Source: DATARH01 sp963746885 (GTDB lineage: Bacteria; Pseudomonadota; Alphaproteobacteria; ATCC43930; CGMCC-115725). Taken from it: a stretch of DNA of 64,000 bases. Below are positions 1 to 9,981 of the stretch, one piece after another. Made by a program: the position numbers and the translations under genes. The notes under the pieces were generated by a model. It did no database searches and was not told the origin of the DNA. It worked only from the letters and a program-made list of their open reading frames with translations. The stretch is from positions 380,353 to 444,352 of the forward strand of contig CAVVDM010000014.1 of assembly GCA_963746885.1 (NCBI GenBank), written 5' to 3'. Numbering within the stretch: position 1 is the stretch's first letter; every line of letters begins with the position of its first letter.

Positions 1-5
1 TGACG

Positions 6-1640
6 GTGGCCGCCGCGGCGACGGCGCAGCTGTTCGACTTCGTGTTCCTCTACAACGACGGCAAGGACTACTACTACGGCAAGGTTTCCGACGACGGCAC
101 CTACGGCTACCAGGTCGGCGAAACGATCAACGCCACGGCCGGGCAATACCTGATCTATGCAAACGAGGGGGCGACGAGCGCGGGGGTCGGAACCATCACG
201 GTCTACGACTATTCGCATGGCGGGCCTGGCCAGGCCTCGAGCGTGCCGCTCGACACCGCCGCGCACATCCTCGACGGCCTGCAGGGGCTGGGCAGCGAAA
301 GCGACGCGGTGCTGGGCACCGACGGGCAGGCGCATGCGTTCAGCAGCACGCTCGAGGCGAGCTTCCCGACGATCGCGCTGTTCGGCTTTGTCTATACCTA
401 CGCGGACGGGCGGGCGTTCTACTCGGGGACGGTGGCGGATGACGGCAGCCTGTCGGTTGCGCCGGGCGCGACGATCACCAAGGTGGTCGGCGGCGCCGCC
501 GGCACCTTCGGCACCTATACGATCTTCAACAGCGGGGTGACGACGCGCGCTCCCGGCACCGTGGTGATCGACCGCTACACCACCGGCGGCATGTCGGTGA
601 TCCCCGACCCGGGCAGCATGTCGGGGGTCGACGGCACCCAGGGCCTCGGCTCGGAGGTTGCCACGCTGAGCGTCGACGGCGTGACGGCGAGCTTCAGCGA
701 CCAGATGGAGGCGGCGGTTTCGCTCACCATCCCGACGGTGCCGACGACGCCGCCGCCGAGCATGTCGGACGTGATCACGGCCGAATTGAACGAGCTCTAC
801 CGCGAGGTGCTGGGCCGCAACGCCGACAGCAGCGGGTTGGCCACCTACAGTATGGAGATCGCCAACGGCACCAGCCTCGCCTCGATCCGCCAGATCCTGG
901 CGCAATCGCCCGAGGCGCAGAACGACCTCAACGGGCTCTATAACCAGGTGTTCGGGCGCAACGCGGATGCTGGCGGGCTGGCCACCTACACCGGCGAGCT
1001 GACCGACGGGTCGAGCCTCAACGCGGTCCTGCTGCTGCTGGCGCAATCGCCGGAGGCGCAGAGCGACCTGGGGCAGATCTACACCGAGGTGCTGGGGCGC
1101 CCCGCCGACGGCGGCGGGTTGACCACCTACATGGCCTCGCTGGCCCAGGGCACCAGCATCGCCGGCGTGCGCGACATCGTCGCGCATTCGCCCGAGGCGC
1201 AGAACGACCTGACCAGCCTGTTCGCGACGATCATCGGCCGCGCCCCCGACACCGCCGAACTGGTCGGCATGGAGGATTTGCTGGGCAACGGCCAGACGCA
1301 GCAGACGCTGCAGGGCGCCTTGTCGAGCAGCGGCTCGGCCGGGGGCTTTGCGACGCTGACCGCCGGCTCCGGCGATGCCGCCCTGACGGCGCAGCCGGGC
1401 ACCCCGACGCTGTTCGTGTTCGACGACATCACCTTCGGCCACGACACGATCGCCGGGTTCGACCCGAGCCGCGACACGATCCAGCTGTCGCCGGCACTCG
1501 TCCCCGATCTCGCCACCCTGACCAGCGACACCGCCGCCGTCGCCGGCGGCACGCTGATCACCCTCAACCCGTCGCAGTCGATCCTGCTCAGCGGCGTCGC
1601 CCAAACCAGCCTCGCCCCCGGCAACTTCCACATCGCCTGA
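6..1640 (+). CDS. DUF4214 repeat protein with duplicated N-terminal module
   Basis: A 544-residue protein starting at a GTG five bases into the window; the frame is open to the window edge, so the true start may lie further upstream. Residues about 9-118 and 125-236 are two copies of one module: each has an aromatic/DG strand pattern (Y-x-DG...YY or FY-x-G-x-V-x-DDG), then a DG-x-QGLGSE motif. A proline-threonine linker follows near 240-252. Residues about 258-435 hold three clear DUF4214 units and one weaker one, each with LGR-x-AD-x-x-G-L-x-T-Y and AQSPEAQ-like motifs. The tail (about 468-544) has the FDPSRDTI signature seen at the end of many secreted alphaproteobacterial repeat proteins. 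DUF4214 proteins are usually secreted or surface-exposed; no signal peptide is visible. Exact function unknown. Confidence 0.8.
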   Translation: MAAAATAQLFDFVFLYNDGKDYYYGKVSDDGTYGYQVGETINATAGQYLIYANEGATSAGVGTITVYDYSHGGPGQASSVPLDTAAHILDGLQGLGSESDAVLGTDGQAHAFSSTLEASFPTIALFGFVYTYADGRAFYSGTVADDGSLSVAPGATITKVVGGAAGTFGTYTIFNSGVTTRAPGTVVIDRYTTGGMSVIPDPGSMSGVDGTQGLGSEVATLSVDGVTASFSDQMEAAVSLTIPTVPTTPPPSMSDVITAELNELYREVLGRNADSSGLATYSMEIANGTSLASIRQILAQSPEAQNDLNGLYNQVFGRNADAGGLATYTGELTDGSSLNAVLLLLAQSPEAQSDLGQIYTEVLGRPADGGGLTTYMASLAQGTSIAGVRDIVAHSPEAQNDLTSLFATIIGRAPDTAELVGMEDLLGNGQTQQTLQGALSSSGSAGGFATLTAGSGDAALTAQPGTPTLFVFDDITFGHDTIAGFDPSRDTIQLSPALVPDLATLTSDTAAVAGGTLITLNPSQSILLSGVAQTSLAPGNFHIA

Positions 1641-1667
1641 CCCGCCGCCAGGCGGCGCGGGCGGGCG

Positions 1668-2908
1668 CTAGCGGGCGGCGGCGGGTTTGGCGGCGGCGGC
1701 GGTGGCTTCGGCCAGGGCGTCTTTGAGGGCGTTGTCGGCGGGCTTGAGCTTGACGGCGCGGGCATAGGCGTCGCGCGCCTTGGCGGGCTCCCCCAGCACC
1801 ATGTAGGAGCGCCCCAGCCGGGCCCAGCCGTCGGCATCGTCGGGCTGTTGCGCGAGGCGCGCCGCCAGCCGCGCGACCATCGTGTTGATCATCGCCAGCC
1901 GCTCGGCCGGCGAGGCGTTGGCGGTTGCCTGGGCGGCGGCGGCAACCGCTGCCGCTGACGGGAGGCTGGCGGCAGAGGGCGGAGCGGCAGCGGGCGGGGT
2001 GGCAGCGGGCGGGCGGCAGCGGCGGGGGGATGGAGGCCGGCGCGATGCCGAGCTTGGCTTCGGCCTGGGCGATGCTGGCGCCGCACCAAGGGCAGCCACG
2101 CGGCGTCGGCCGGCAACTCCGCCGCGAGCGCCCGCCAGGCGGCGAGCGCGCCCTTGACGTCGCCCTGCTGCAATTGCGCCAGCGCCAGGTAATAGCGCGA
2201 GCGCGGCGCGCTCTCGGGATCGCGCAATGCCGCCTGGAAGACGTCGCGGGCGGCGGGCGTGACGGTGCCGCCGGCCGCCAGCACCTGCGCCTCGCCCCAA
2301 TCGCCGAGGATGTCGGCGCGATGCCCGGACAGGTCGGCGGCATGGCGGTAGGCTTCCGCCGCCGCGGCGTAATGCTCGAGGCTCAATTCGGAGCGGGCGA
2401 GCAGCAGCCAGCCGGTCAGATCGTCGGGATCCTGCGCCAGATGCCGGCGCACCTGCGCCAGCGCCTGCTGCATGTCGAGATGCGGCGTCTTGCCGGCGAC
2501 CGCCGGGGGCGGGGCGGCGCTGCCGCGCGCGGCAAAGGGCTGGTCGGGCAGGGCGGGCGAGCCGAGCTGCTGGTACAGCAGCAGGGCGGCGACCGGCACC
2601 AGCAGGATCGCCACCACCGCCGCCGCCAGCGCCGCTCCGCCGGCGGCGGCCGGCATCTCGGGCCTCCCCGGTGTAAGCCCCAGGGCGAGGATGCGGCGGC
2701 CGATCTCGGCCCGCGCCGCCGCCGCCTGCTCGGGAACCAGGAGGCCGCGTGCCAGGTCGCGCTCGACCTCGGCGAGCTGGTCGCGGTAGACCGCCAGATT
2801 GTAGGCGTCGCGCGCCGCCGACCGCGGCCGGCGCAGCAGCGGCAACAGCAGTACGGCCAGCGCCAGCGAGGCCAGGCCGACGAGCGCGGTGACCAGCCCG
2901 GCGCTCAC
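1668..2908 (-). CDS. ccmI: Cytochrome c biogenesis protein CcmI (frame broken twice)
   Basis: Last gene of the minus-strand ccm operon. CcmI is the TPR-containing haem lyase subunit that holds apocytochrome c in the periplasm. The GTG start overlaps the TGA of ccmH (GTGA). The N-terminus has a membrane helix, then the CcmI-type cytoplasmic segment with YRDQLAEVERD, a second helix (VVAILLVPVAALLLYQQ), and TPR units. Reading continuity needs two +1 shifts: near 2083 (the motif ASIAQAEAKLG resumes in the next frame) and near 2015 in a C/G-rich run. The C-terminal TPR part (DDADGWARLGRSYMVLGEPAKARDAYARA) then reads to the TAG at 1668. Both breaks look like insertion errors since the amino-acid sense is kept on either side. 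Confidence 0.8.
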
Positions 2909-3417
2909 CGCTGCGCCTGCTTCAGAAGGGCCGACAAGCGGCGCTGCTCCTCGGGGCTCAGTTCGGCGGTCTCGGCCATGCCGCGGCTGCGGTAGAAGCG
3001 CCAGACGCCGAAGCCGCCCACCAGCAGGAGCAGCGCCGGCCCGCCCCACAACAGCAAGGTGCCGGTCTCAACCGGCGGCTTCAGCAGTACGTAATCGCCG
3101 TAGCGCGAGCGGATATAGGCGATGACCGCGGCATTGCTGTCGCCCGCCGCGATGCGCTTGCGCACCAGCACCCGCAGATCGTGCGCGAGGTCGGCTTCGG
3201 AATCCTCGATCGACTGGTTGCGGCACACCAGGCAGCGCAGCTCGTGGCCGACCCGTTCCGCCCGCGCCTCCAGGGCCGGGTTCGCCAGCATCTCGTCGGG
3301 CCGCGCCGCCCGTGCCGGCATGGCCGCCAATACCACGCCGAGCACGACGAGCATCCCGGCTACCACCCCGGGCAGCACCCTGATCAACGCTCCTGCGCCA
3401 AACAACTTGCGCCTCAT
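2905..3417 (-). CDS. ccmH: Cytochrome c maturation thiol protein CcmH
   Basis: 170 residues. CcmH reduces the CxxCH disulfide of apocytochrome c before haem attachment, in the periplasm. A signal/anchor helix covers about residues 10-35, the redox motif LRCLVC has Cys62 and Cys65, and a C-terminal membrane helix (about 118-140) is followed by a short cytoplasmic tail. The start at 3417 was chosen because the residues just after it form the signal helix; it overlaps the end of dsbE by four bases (ATGA). Gene order ccmF-dsbE-ccmH-ccmI on the minus strand is the classical order. Confidence 0.93.
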   Translation of the reverse strand: MRRKLFGAGALIRVLPGVVAGMLVVLGVVLAAMPARAARPDEMLANPALEARAERVGHELRCLVCRNQSIEDSEADLAHDLRVLVRKRIAAGDSNAAVIAYIRSRYGDYVLLKPPVETGTLLLWGGPALLLLVGGFGVWRFYRSRGMAETAELSPEEQRRLSALLKQAQR

Positions 3418-3956
3418 TGTTCGAGCCGGGCGACGAGCGGCAGGATCGTGTGCTGGATGTCGGCCTCGGTCAGCGGGCCGACATGCTTGTAGCGGATCCG
3501 CCCGGTGCGATCGACGAGATAGGTCTCGGGCACGCCGTAGACGCCCCAATCGATGCCGACCCGTCCGTCATCGGCGCCGATCCGCGTATAGGGGTTGCCG
3601 AGCTCGGCAATCCAGGCGCGCGCCGCCGCCGCCTTGTCCTTGTAGTCGATGCCGTAGATCGGCACCCGCCTGGTGCGGGCCAGCGCCTCGAGCGCCGGGT
3701 GCTCCTCGCGGCACGGCGCGCACCACGAGGCGAACGCATTGACGAGGCTGACATGCCCCGCCAAATCGGCGGTGGCAAAGCCCTGCTGCCCGTCAAACAG
3801 CGGCGGCAGGGCGAATTGCGGCGCCGGATGATCGATCAGCGGCGAGGGCAGCACCGTCGAGTTGCGGCTGAGCCCGACATAAAACCCCGCCACCAATGCC
3901 GCGAAGATCCCGCCCGGCAACAGATAGATCCAGCCGCGCCGCATCTTTGCCGCCAT
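3414..3956 (-). CDS. dsbE: Periplasmic thioredoxin DsbE/CcmG
   Basis: 180-residue membrane-anchored thioredoxin-fold protein that passes reductant to CcmH or apocytochrome c. The N-terminal anchor lies at about residues 9-29, the active site WCAPC at 78-82 (Cys79, Cys82), and the cis-proline stretch VYGVPETYLVD at about 141-151, all as in CcmG. The ATG at 3956 is 14 bases after the end of ccmF and its stop overlaps ccmH, so the genes are co-transcribed and coupled. Confidence 0.94.
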   Translation of the reverse strand: MAAKMRRGWIYLLPGGIFAALVAGFYVGLSRNSTVLPSPLIDHPAPQFALPPLFDGQQGFATADLAGHVSLVNAFASWCAPCREEHPALEALARTRRVPIYGIDYKDKAAAARAWIAELGNPYTRIGADDGRVGIDWGVYGVPETYLVDRTGRIRYKHVGPLTEADIQHTILPLVARLEQ

Positions 3957-3970
3957 ATCATTCCGCCATG

Positions 3971-5962
3971 TTATTCCGCCGCCTGGACCCCGGCCGCCGC
4001 GGTCGCCCGCGCCCGCCGCGCCGGCGCGCCCACCCGGTGCCGCCGGTCGGACAGCGACACCAGCCCGCCAAACGCCATCGCCGCCGCGCCGAGCCAGATC
4101 CACGGCACCAGCGGGTTCCAGTAGAGGCGCAGCACATAGCCGCCCTTGCCGTCCGGATCGCCGATCACGGCATAGACGTCGGCCAGCAGGTTGGTGCGGA
4201 TCGCCGCCCCGGTCTGGCTGCCGTTCTCGGCCTGATAGAACCGCTTCTCCGGGTGCATCGCGGCGATCTCATGGCCGTCGCGCAACAGCCGCATGTCGGC
4301 CCGCGTCGCGGTGTAGTCGGGGCCGCGCACCTCGTGCACCGCATCGAACGCGATTGTGTAGCCGGCAATCGCATAGGATTGGCCGGGCCGGCCGGTGACC
4401 GTCTTCTGCTCGGTCCAGGCAGAGGAGCCGGTGATCCCGGCGACCACGATCGCCATCCCGGCATGCGCGAAAATCATGCCCCAGGTGGCGCGCGGCAGGT
4501 GCACGGCGCGGCGCAGCACCACCGGCAGCGGCTCGGCGAACAGCCGCACCCGCTCGGCGAGCTCGATCATCGTCCCGACAAACAGCCAGGCCGCCAAGGC
4601 CAGGCCGCAGGCCGCGCCGATCGAATGCGCCCCGGTCACGATCAGCGTGATCAAGCCCGCCGCCGCGGTCGCGGCGAAGGCCAGCTTGAGCCGGCCCAAC
4701 GCCGCCCCGAGGTCGCCCCGCTTCCACGGCAGCATCGGCCCGACCGCCATCGCAATCAGCAGCGGCACCATGATCGGCACAAACGTCATCGTGTAGAACG
4801 GCGGCCCGACCGACACCCGCTGGTGCGCCACGACATCGAGAAACAGCGGGTAGAGCGTGCCGAGCAGCACCGTCGCCGCCGCCGTCGTCAACAGCAGGTT
4901 GTTCAATAGCAGCCCGCCCTCGCGCGAGATCGGCGCAAACAGGCCGCCGCCCTGCAATTGCGGCGCGCGCCAGGCGTAGAGCAGCAACGCCCCGCCGGTA
5001 TAGACGCCGAGCAGCAGCAGGATGAAAACCCCGCGCCGCGGGTCCGAGGCAAACGCGTGCACCGAGGTCAATACCCCGGAGCGCACCAGGAAGGTGCCGA
5101 CGAGGCTCAGCGAGAAGGCGATGATCGCGAGCAGGATGGTCCACGTCTTCAGCGCATCGCGCTTCTCGACCACCACCGCCGAATGCAACAGCGCCGTGCC
5201 GACCAGCCACGGCATGAACGAAGCATTCTCGACCGGGTCCCAGTACCACCAGCCGCCCCAGCCGAGCGTGTAATAGGCCCACCAGCTGCCCATCGCGATG
5301 CCGGTCGTCAGCGCCAGCCACGCCGCCAGGGTCCACGGCCGCACCCAGCGCGCCCAGGCCGGGTCGACCCGCCCCTCGAGCAAGGCCGCGATCGCAAAGC
5401 AGAACGAGATCGAAAACCCGACATAGCCCAGGTAAAGGCACGGCGGGTGAAACGCCAGGCCCCGGTCCTGCAGGATCGGGTTGAGCCCGGCCCCGTCCAG
5501 CGGCGCCGGGTTGAGCCGCAGAAACGGGTTCGAGGTGAACAGGATGAACAGCAGAAACCCGACCCCGATCATCGCCTGCACCGCCAGCACCCGGGCCCGC
5601 AATGCCGGCGGCAGGTTGCGGCTGAAGGCCGCCACCGCAGCGCCGTACAAGGCCAGGATGAACACCCACAACAGCATCGAGCCCTCGTGGTTGCTCCACA
5701 CCCCGGTCAGCTTGTACAGCAGCGGCTTCATGCTGTTCGAATTGGCCGCCACATTGGCCAGCGAGAAATCGCTGACCGCATAGGCGTGCATCAGCGCGAA
5801 AAACGCGATGCCGACAAACAGAAACTGCGCCAATGCCGCCGGCCGCGCCCACGCGATCAAGGCCGCATCGTTGCGCGCCGCCCCAACCAGCGGCACCACA
5901 GACTGCAGCACCGCCACGCACAGCGCCAGGATCAGCGCAAAATGCCCGACCTCGTCCAGCAT
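3971..5962 (-). CDS. ccmF: Cytochrome c haem lyase subunit CcmF
   Basis: 663-residue polytopic membrane protein, the core of the haem lyase that joins haem to apocytochrome c. The tryptophan-rich WWD motif WGGWWYWDP lies at residues 235-243, and the family landmarks YAVSDFSLANVAANSNS (near 61-77) and NHEGSMLLWVF are present; the length is normal. Start 5962 gives the usual N-terminus (MLDEVGHFALILAL). It is the first gene of the visible ccm operon; ccmE is not directly upstream, where a divergent plus-strand gene begins at 6145. The 182-base gap between them should hold both promoters. Confidence 0.95.
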   Translation of the reverse strand: MLDEVGHFALILALCVAVLQSVVPLVGAARNDAALIAWARPAALAQFLFVGIAFFALMHAYAVSDFSLANVAANSNSMKPLLYKLTGVWSNHEGSMLLWVFILALYGAAVAAFSRNLPPALRARVLAVQAMIGVGFLLFILFTSNPFLRLNPAPLDGAGLNPILQDRGLAFHPPCLYLGYVGFSISFCFAIAALLEGRVDPAWARWVRPWTLAAWLALTTGIAMGSWWAYYTLGWGGWWYWDPVENASFMPWLVGTALLHSAVVVEKRDALKTWTILLAIIAFSLSLVGTFLVRSGVLTSVHAFASDPRRGVFILLLLGVYTGGALLLYAWRAPQLQGGGLFAPISREGGLLLNNLLLTTAAATVLLGTLYPLFLDVVAHQRVSVGPPFYTMTFVPIMVPLLIAMAVGPMLPWKRGDLGAALGRLKLAFAATAAAGLITLIVTGAHSIGAACGLALAAWLFVGTMIELAERVRLFAEPLPVVLRRAVHLPRATWGMIFAHAGMAIVVAGITGSSAWTEQKTVTGRPGQSYAIAGYTIAFDAVHEVRGPDYTATRADMRLLRDGHEIAAMHPEKRFYQAENGSQTGAAIRTNLLADVYAVIGDPDGKGGYVLRLYWNPLVPWIWLGAAAMAFGGLVSLSDRRHRVGAPARRARATAAAGVQAAE

Positions 5963-6144
5963 CCCCCGAGCCCCGTCCCAATCACCACCCCACCATACCA
6001 CGTTCCCCAGCCACAGCCCCCCTCTCCACCCCCCATGCGACATCCTCGCCCCATCCCCAGTTTGATCAAACGGTCGGGGGTTCCGGTTGCCAGCTTGCGG
6101 GCGCTGGCCCATCATGCGAGCCCCGGACCGGACGGACCACGCCG

Positions 6145-7134
6145 ATGAGCCTCTCTCCCAACCTGTCGCCAAACCTGTCGCCCGACACGCAACGCGCGAT
6201 GCTGCGCCGGATGCTGACGATCCGCCGTTTCGAGGAGCGCGCCTCGGCCGACTATAATGCCGGCAAGATCTACGGCGTCGTGCATAGCTATATCGGCGAG
6301 GAGGCGGTCGCGGTCGGAATCTGCAGCGCGCTCGAGCGCACCGACCGGATCATCTCGACGCATCGCGGCCACGGCCACTGCATCGCCAAGGGGGCCGACC
6401 TCAACCGCATGATGGCGGAGCTTTACGGGCGACAGACCGGCTACTGCAAGGGCAAGGGCGGGTCGATGCACATCGCCGATTTCGGCATCGGCATGCTCGG
6501 CGCCAACGGCATCGTCGCGGGCGGGATCGCGATCGTCACCGGCGCGGGGCTGGCGGCGCAGATGGAGGGCAAGGGCGGCGTCGCCGTATCCTTTTTCGGC
6601 GATGGCGCGTCAAATGCCGGCCCCTTCCATGAATGTCTGAATATCGCGGCAACCTGGAAGTTGCCGATGCTCTACGTCTGCGAGAACAACATGTGGGCGG
6701 CAAACACCGCAGCGGCCAAGACGCATGCCTTGCCCGATGTGGCGGGGCGCGCGGTTGGCTATGGCATTCCCGGAATCGTGGTCGACGGCAACGACATCTT
6801 TGCGGTGTATCAGGCGGCCAACGCCGCCGTGGCGCGGGCGCGGGCGGGCGGCGGCCCTACCCTGATCGAGTGCAAGACCTACCGCTGGCGCGCCCACACC
6901 GAGCGCCAAGGGCAGGCCGATCCGCGCGACAAGGCGGAGGTCGCGGCGTGGCAGCACAAGGACCCGATCGCGCTGCTCGAGCGCCAGTTGAGGGAGCAGG
7001 GCGAGCTCGACGACGGCGCGCGACGGACCCTGGAGAGCGAGGTCATGGCCGCTCTCGATGCCGCGATCGCCTTCGCCGAGGCGAGCCCCTTTCCTCTGCC
7101 CGAGCAGGCGAGCGACGACGTGTTTGCGGCCTGA
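6145..7134 (+). CDS. 2-oxoacid dehydrogenase E1 alpha subunit (PDH/acetoin type)
   Basis: 329 residues. E1 alpha of a thiamine-diphosphate-dependent 2-oxoacid dehydrogenase, of the pyruvate or acetoin dehydrogenase kind. The substrate-side motif STHRGHGH is at about 71-78, and the thiamine diphosphate/Mg motif begins GDGASNAGPFHE at 152 and ends ENN at about 182. The E1 beta gene follows after 15 bases. No E2 or E3 gene is nearby, so the pair must borrow these or act as a TPP-dependent oxidoreductase in the catabolic cluster that follows. The ATG at 6145 is chosen because homology begins just after it. Substrate not determinable from sequence. Confidence 0.88.
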   Translation: MSLSPNLSPNLSPDTQRAMLRRMLTIRRFEERASADYNAGKIYGVVHSYIGEEAVAVGICSALERTDRIISTHRGHGHCIAKGADLNRMMAELYGRQTGYCKGKGGSMHIADFGIGMLGANGIVAGGIAIVTGAGLAAQMEGKGGVAVSFFGDGASNAGPFHECLNIAATWKLPMLYVCENNMWAANTAAAKTHALPDVAGRAVGYGIPGIVVDGNDIFAVYQAANAAVARARAGGGPTLIECKTYRWRAHTERQGQADPRDKAEVAAWQHKDPIALLERQLREQGELDDGARRTLESEVMAALDAAIAFAEASPFPLPEQASDDVFAA

Positions 7135-7149
7135 CGCGAGGACCAGACG

Positions 7150-8124
7150 ATGCGAGAGCTGACATACAACGAGGCCGCGCTCGAGGCGATCGCCGAGGAG
7201 ATGCGTCGCGACCCCAAGATCTTCTACATGTCGACCGACGCGCTGCCGCCCTTGCTGAAGGAGTTCGGCGACCAGCGGGTCAGGGCGACGCCGATCACCG
7301 AGGCGGCATTGACCGGCATGTCGATCGGTGCGGCCGGCTCCGGCTTCCGCCCGATTGTCGACTGGCGGCAGGTGACGTTCTGCTTTGTCGCGATGGACCA
7401 GATCGTCAACCAGGCGGCAAAGATCCACTACATGTTCGGCGGCCAGGTGAGCTTCCCGATCCTCTACCGGGCGGCCGTCGGCGGCGGCGGGCGGGTCGCG
7501 GCGCAGCATTCGCAATCGCCCTATTCGATGTTTATGAATGTGGCCGGCCTGAAGATGTTTCTGCCGTCGACGCCTTACGACATGAAGGGACTGTTGAAGA
7601 CGGCGATCCGCGACAACAACCCGGTGATCTCGTTCGAGTCGAGCCGGCTGATGGGGCGCAAGGGGGAGGTGCCGGAGGCGGACTACACGATCCCCTTCGG
7701 CAAGGCCGACGTCAAACGCGAGGGCGACCAGGTGACGGTTGTCGCCCTCGCCTGGCTTGTCCACGAGGCGCTGGCGGCGGCCGAAGAACTGGCGCGGGAG
7801 GGGATCTCGGTCGAAGTGGTCGATCCGCGCACGCTGGTGCCGCTCGATACCGACGCGATCCGCGCCTCGGTGCAGAAGACGGGCCGACTCGTCATCGCCG
7901 ACGAGGCCGGGCCGACGGCTGGTTTCTCGGCCGAAATCGCCGCAATCGTCACCGAGGATGCTGCGACATTCGCGCGCCTCAAGGCCCCGGTAAAGCGGGT
8001 CTGCGCCCTGCAGGTGCCGATACCCTATAGCCCGATCCTCGAAAACGCGGTCTTCCCGGACCGCACGCGGATTATCGCCGGGATCCGTGAGGTGCTGCGG
8101 GGAGGGCGGTCTGCCGCGGCGTGA
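7150..8124 (+). CDS. 2-oxoacid dehydrogenase E1 beta subunit
   Basis: 324 residues. It pairs with the upstream E1 alpha to form the alpha2beta2 thiamine enzyme. Seen are the N-terminal pyrimidine-binding region with ITEAALTGMSIGAAGSG, the PDH-type stretch HSQSPYSMFMNVAGLKM, and the C-terminal transketolase fold with VDPRTLVPLDTDAI. Spacing of 15 bases to E1 alpha indicates one operon. The 144-base gap downstream (8125-8268) shows no gene or obvious terminator. Confidence 0.88.
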   Translation: MRELTYNEAALEAIAEEMRRDPKIFYMSTDALPPLLKEFGDQRVRATPITEAALTGMSIGAAGSGFRPIVDWRQVTFCFVAMDQIVNQAAKIHYMFGGQVSFPILYRAAVGGGGRVAAQHSQSPYSMFMNVAGLKMFLPSTPYDMKGLLKTAIRDNNPVISFESSRLMGRKGEVPEADYTIPFGKADVKREGDQVTVVALAWLVHEALAAAEELAREGISVEVVDPRTLVPLDTDAIRASVQKTGRLVIADEAGPTAGFSAEIAAIVTEDAATFARLKAPVKRVCALQVPIPYSPILENAVFPDRTRIIAGIREVLRGGRSAAA

Positions 8125-8268
8125 GAAGGGCGATTGCGGGGGCGCGTAGACGGCAAGCTGCCACCCGGCTGGCGGCGGCGAGCCCAGGGCATGTGAAATA
8201 GCGGCGAAACGTCATAATGGGGCGGAAGCAACGGTGTCTGCCTGTCGGCGGCACCGAGACGGCGGGGG

Positions 8269-9963
8269 ATGAGGATGACGGGTGGATTGGCGGCGGCGCA
8301 GGTGCCGGCCGTATGGGACCGCGAGGCGGATGTCGTCGTGATCGGCGCGGGTGCGATGGGGATCCCCGCCGCCATCGTTGCACGCGAGGCCGGCTGCTCG
8401 GTCATCGTGGTCGAGGCGGAACGGCATATCGGCGGTCACGCCATCACCAGCGGCGGCAATGTCCCGCTCGGCGGCGGCACCAGCGTCCAGCAGAAATACG
8501 GCATCGAGGATACCCCGGACCTGCTGTTTCGCGATCTGACGGACTGGTCGGTGGTCAGCCAGAACGGCTTCCCGGATTACCGGTACAACGATCGCGAAGT
8601 CGTTCGCGCCTTTGCCGACAACAGCGCCGCGACGTTCGAATGGCTGGTCGCCCACGGCGTCGTCTTTGTCGACAAGGCGCCGGATGCCGTCGGCGGCAAC
8701 TCGGTCGGAAATTCGGTGCCGCGCGAGATGCACTGCGCCGTGATGGATTGGCCGATGGTGCAGACCGGCAAGCCGGCCGATCCGGCAACCCAAAAGACCC
8801 GTTCCTCCGGCAACGGCCTGATGCAGCCGCTGGGAGTCGCGGCCAAGAAAGCCGGCGTCGAAATCCTGCTCGGACACCGTATGACGCGGATCTACCGGCA
8901 GACGCCCAATGCCGGCCGGGTGCTCGGAATCGCCGTCGACCACAAGGGCACAGCGGTCAACATCCGCGCCCGCAAGGCGGTCGTCATCGGCACTGGCGGC
9001 TCGACCGGCAACGTCAATTTCCGCCGCATGTTCGACCCGCGCCTCACCGAGGAATATTGCGGCCTCGGCGGCATGCCGTGGTCCGACCAGGATGCCAGCG
9101 GCGAGCTTGCGGGCATGGCGATCGGCGCCTCGTTGTGGGGTTTCTTCAACCAGACCGGCGAATTCGGTTCGCACCTGACCAAGCCGGGCACGATCGGTTG
9201 CCAGTACAATTACCGCAATCTCCAATGGATGCCCGGAAGTGCCGTCTTCTCGGAGGCTCGCGCCAGTGGCCTGAAGGTAGCGAATTGGCAGAACCTGATC
9301 CTGGTCAACATGCTGGGCAAGCGCTTCTATGACGAGACCGGGGGGCAATACATCGCCAACAATTACAACTCGATCGATCCCTACGTACAGGGCAGCTATC
9401 TCAACGCGAAAAACTTCAAATACAATCCCAACAATTTCTTGAATGCGGCGCTGGCGGGGATCGACGACGGCCACAATGGCGGCGGCCCGATCTGGGCCAT
9501 TTTCGACAGCGAGGCGGTCGTGCGCGAGGAATGGACACCGGCGCCGCCCAATGTCGACATCGCCGCCGGGTTTTTCTTCAGCGCCAACAGACTGGCCGAT
9601 CTCGCCGAGACGATCGTGATGAAGTACCAGCGCGTGAGGATGCCGCCGGCCAACCTGGAAGAAACCGTGGCGCGCTATAATGCCTTCGTCGATACTGGCG
9701 TCGACGCGGATTTCGGCAAGCCCAAGCCGATGTACAAGATCGCCAAGCCGCCGTTCTACGCCGCCTGGGCGACCCCGGTCGTGCACGATACCCGCGCCGG
9801 GCTGCGCATCAACGGCAAGTGCCAGGTGATCGACATGAACGGCGAGGTCATCCCGGGCCTCTATTGCGGCGGCGAGTTGGCGGGCGGCTTCAGCCAGCAT
9901 GGTCTTGCCCGGGCCGCCTGTCAGGGCTACATCGCCGGCAAAGAAGCGGCGGGAGCCGAGTAG
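8269..9963 (+). CDS. FAD-dependent oxidoreductase, fumarate reductase/ketosteroid dehydrogenase family
   Basis: 564 residues. The N-terminal FAD-binding motif GAGAMG lies at 26-31, followed by VVEAERHIGGH. A central FAD-cap region and a C-terminal GLYCGGELAGGFSQHGLARAACQG match the FAD_binding_2 family (fumarate reductase flavoprotein, 3-ketosteroid dehydrogenase). No Sec or Tat signal is evident. It sits 18 bases ahead of an amidohydrolase gene and downstream of the E1 pair, so a role in dehydrogenating a carboxylic or cyclic intermediate is inferred; the substrate is unknown. Confidence 0.82.
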   Translation: MRMTGGLAAAQVPAVWDREADVVVIGAGAMGIPAAIVAREAGCSVIVVEAERHIGGHAITSGGNVPLGGGTSVQQKYGIEDTPDLLFRDLTDWSVVSQNGFPDYRYNDREVVRAFADNSAATFEWLVAHGVVFVDKAPDAVGGNSVGNSVPREMHCAVMDWPMVQTGKPADPATQKTRSSGNGLMQPLGVAAKKAGVEILLGHRMTRIYRQTPNAGRVLGIAVDHKGTAVNIRARKAVVIGTGGSTGNVNFRRMFDPRLTEEYCGLGGMPWSDQDASGELAGMAIGASLWGFFNQTGEFGSHLTKPGTIGCQYNYRNLQWMPGSAVFSEARASGLKVANWQNLILVNMLGKRFYDETGGQYIANNYNSIDPYVQGSYLNAKNFKYNPNNFLNAALAGIDDGHNGGGPIWAIFDSEAVVREEWTPAPPNVDIAAGFFFSANRLADLAETIVMKYQRVRMPPANLEETVARYNAFVDTGVDADFGKPKPMYKIAKPPFYAAWATPVVHDTRAGLRINGKCQVIDMNGEVIPGLYCGGELAGGFSQHGLARAACQGYIAGKEAAGAE

Positions 9964-9981
9964 AAACGAGGGGAGCGAGCC

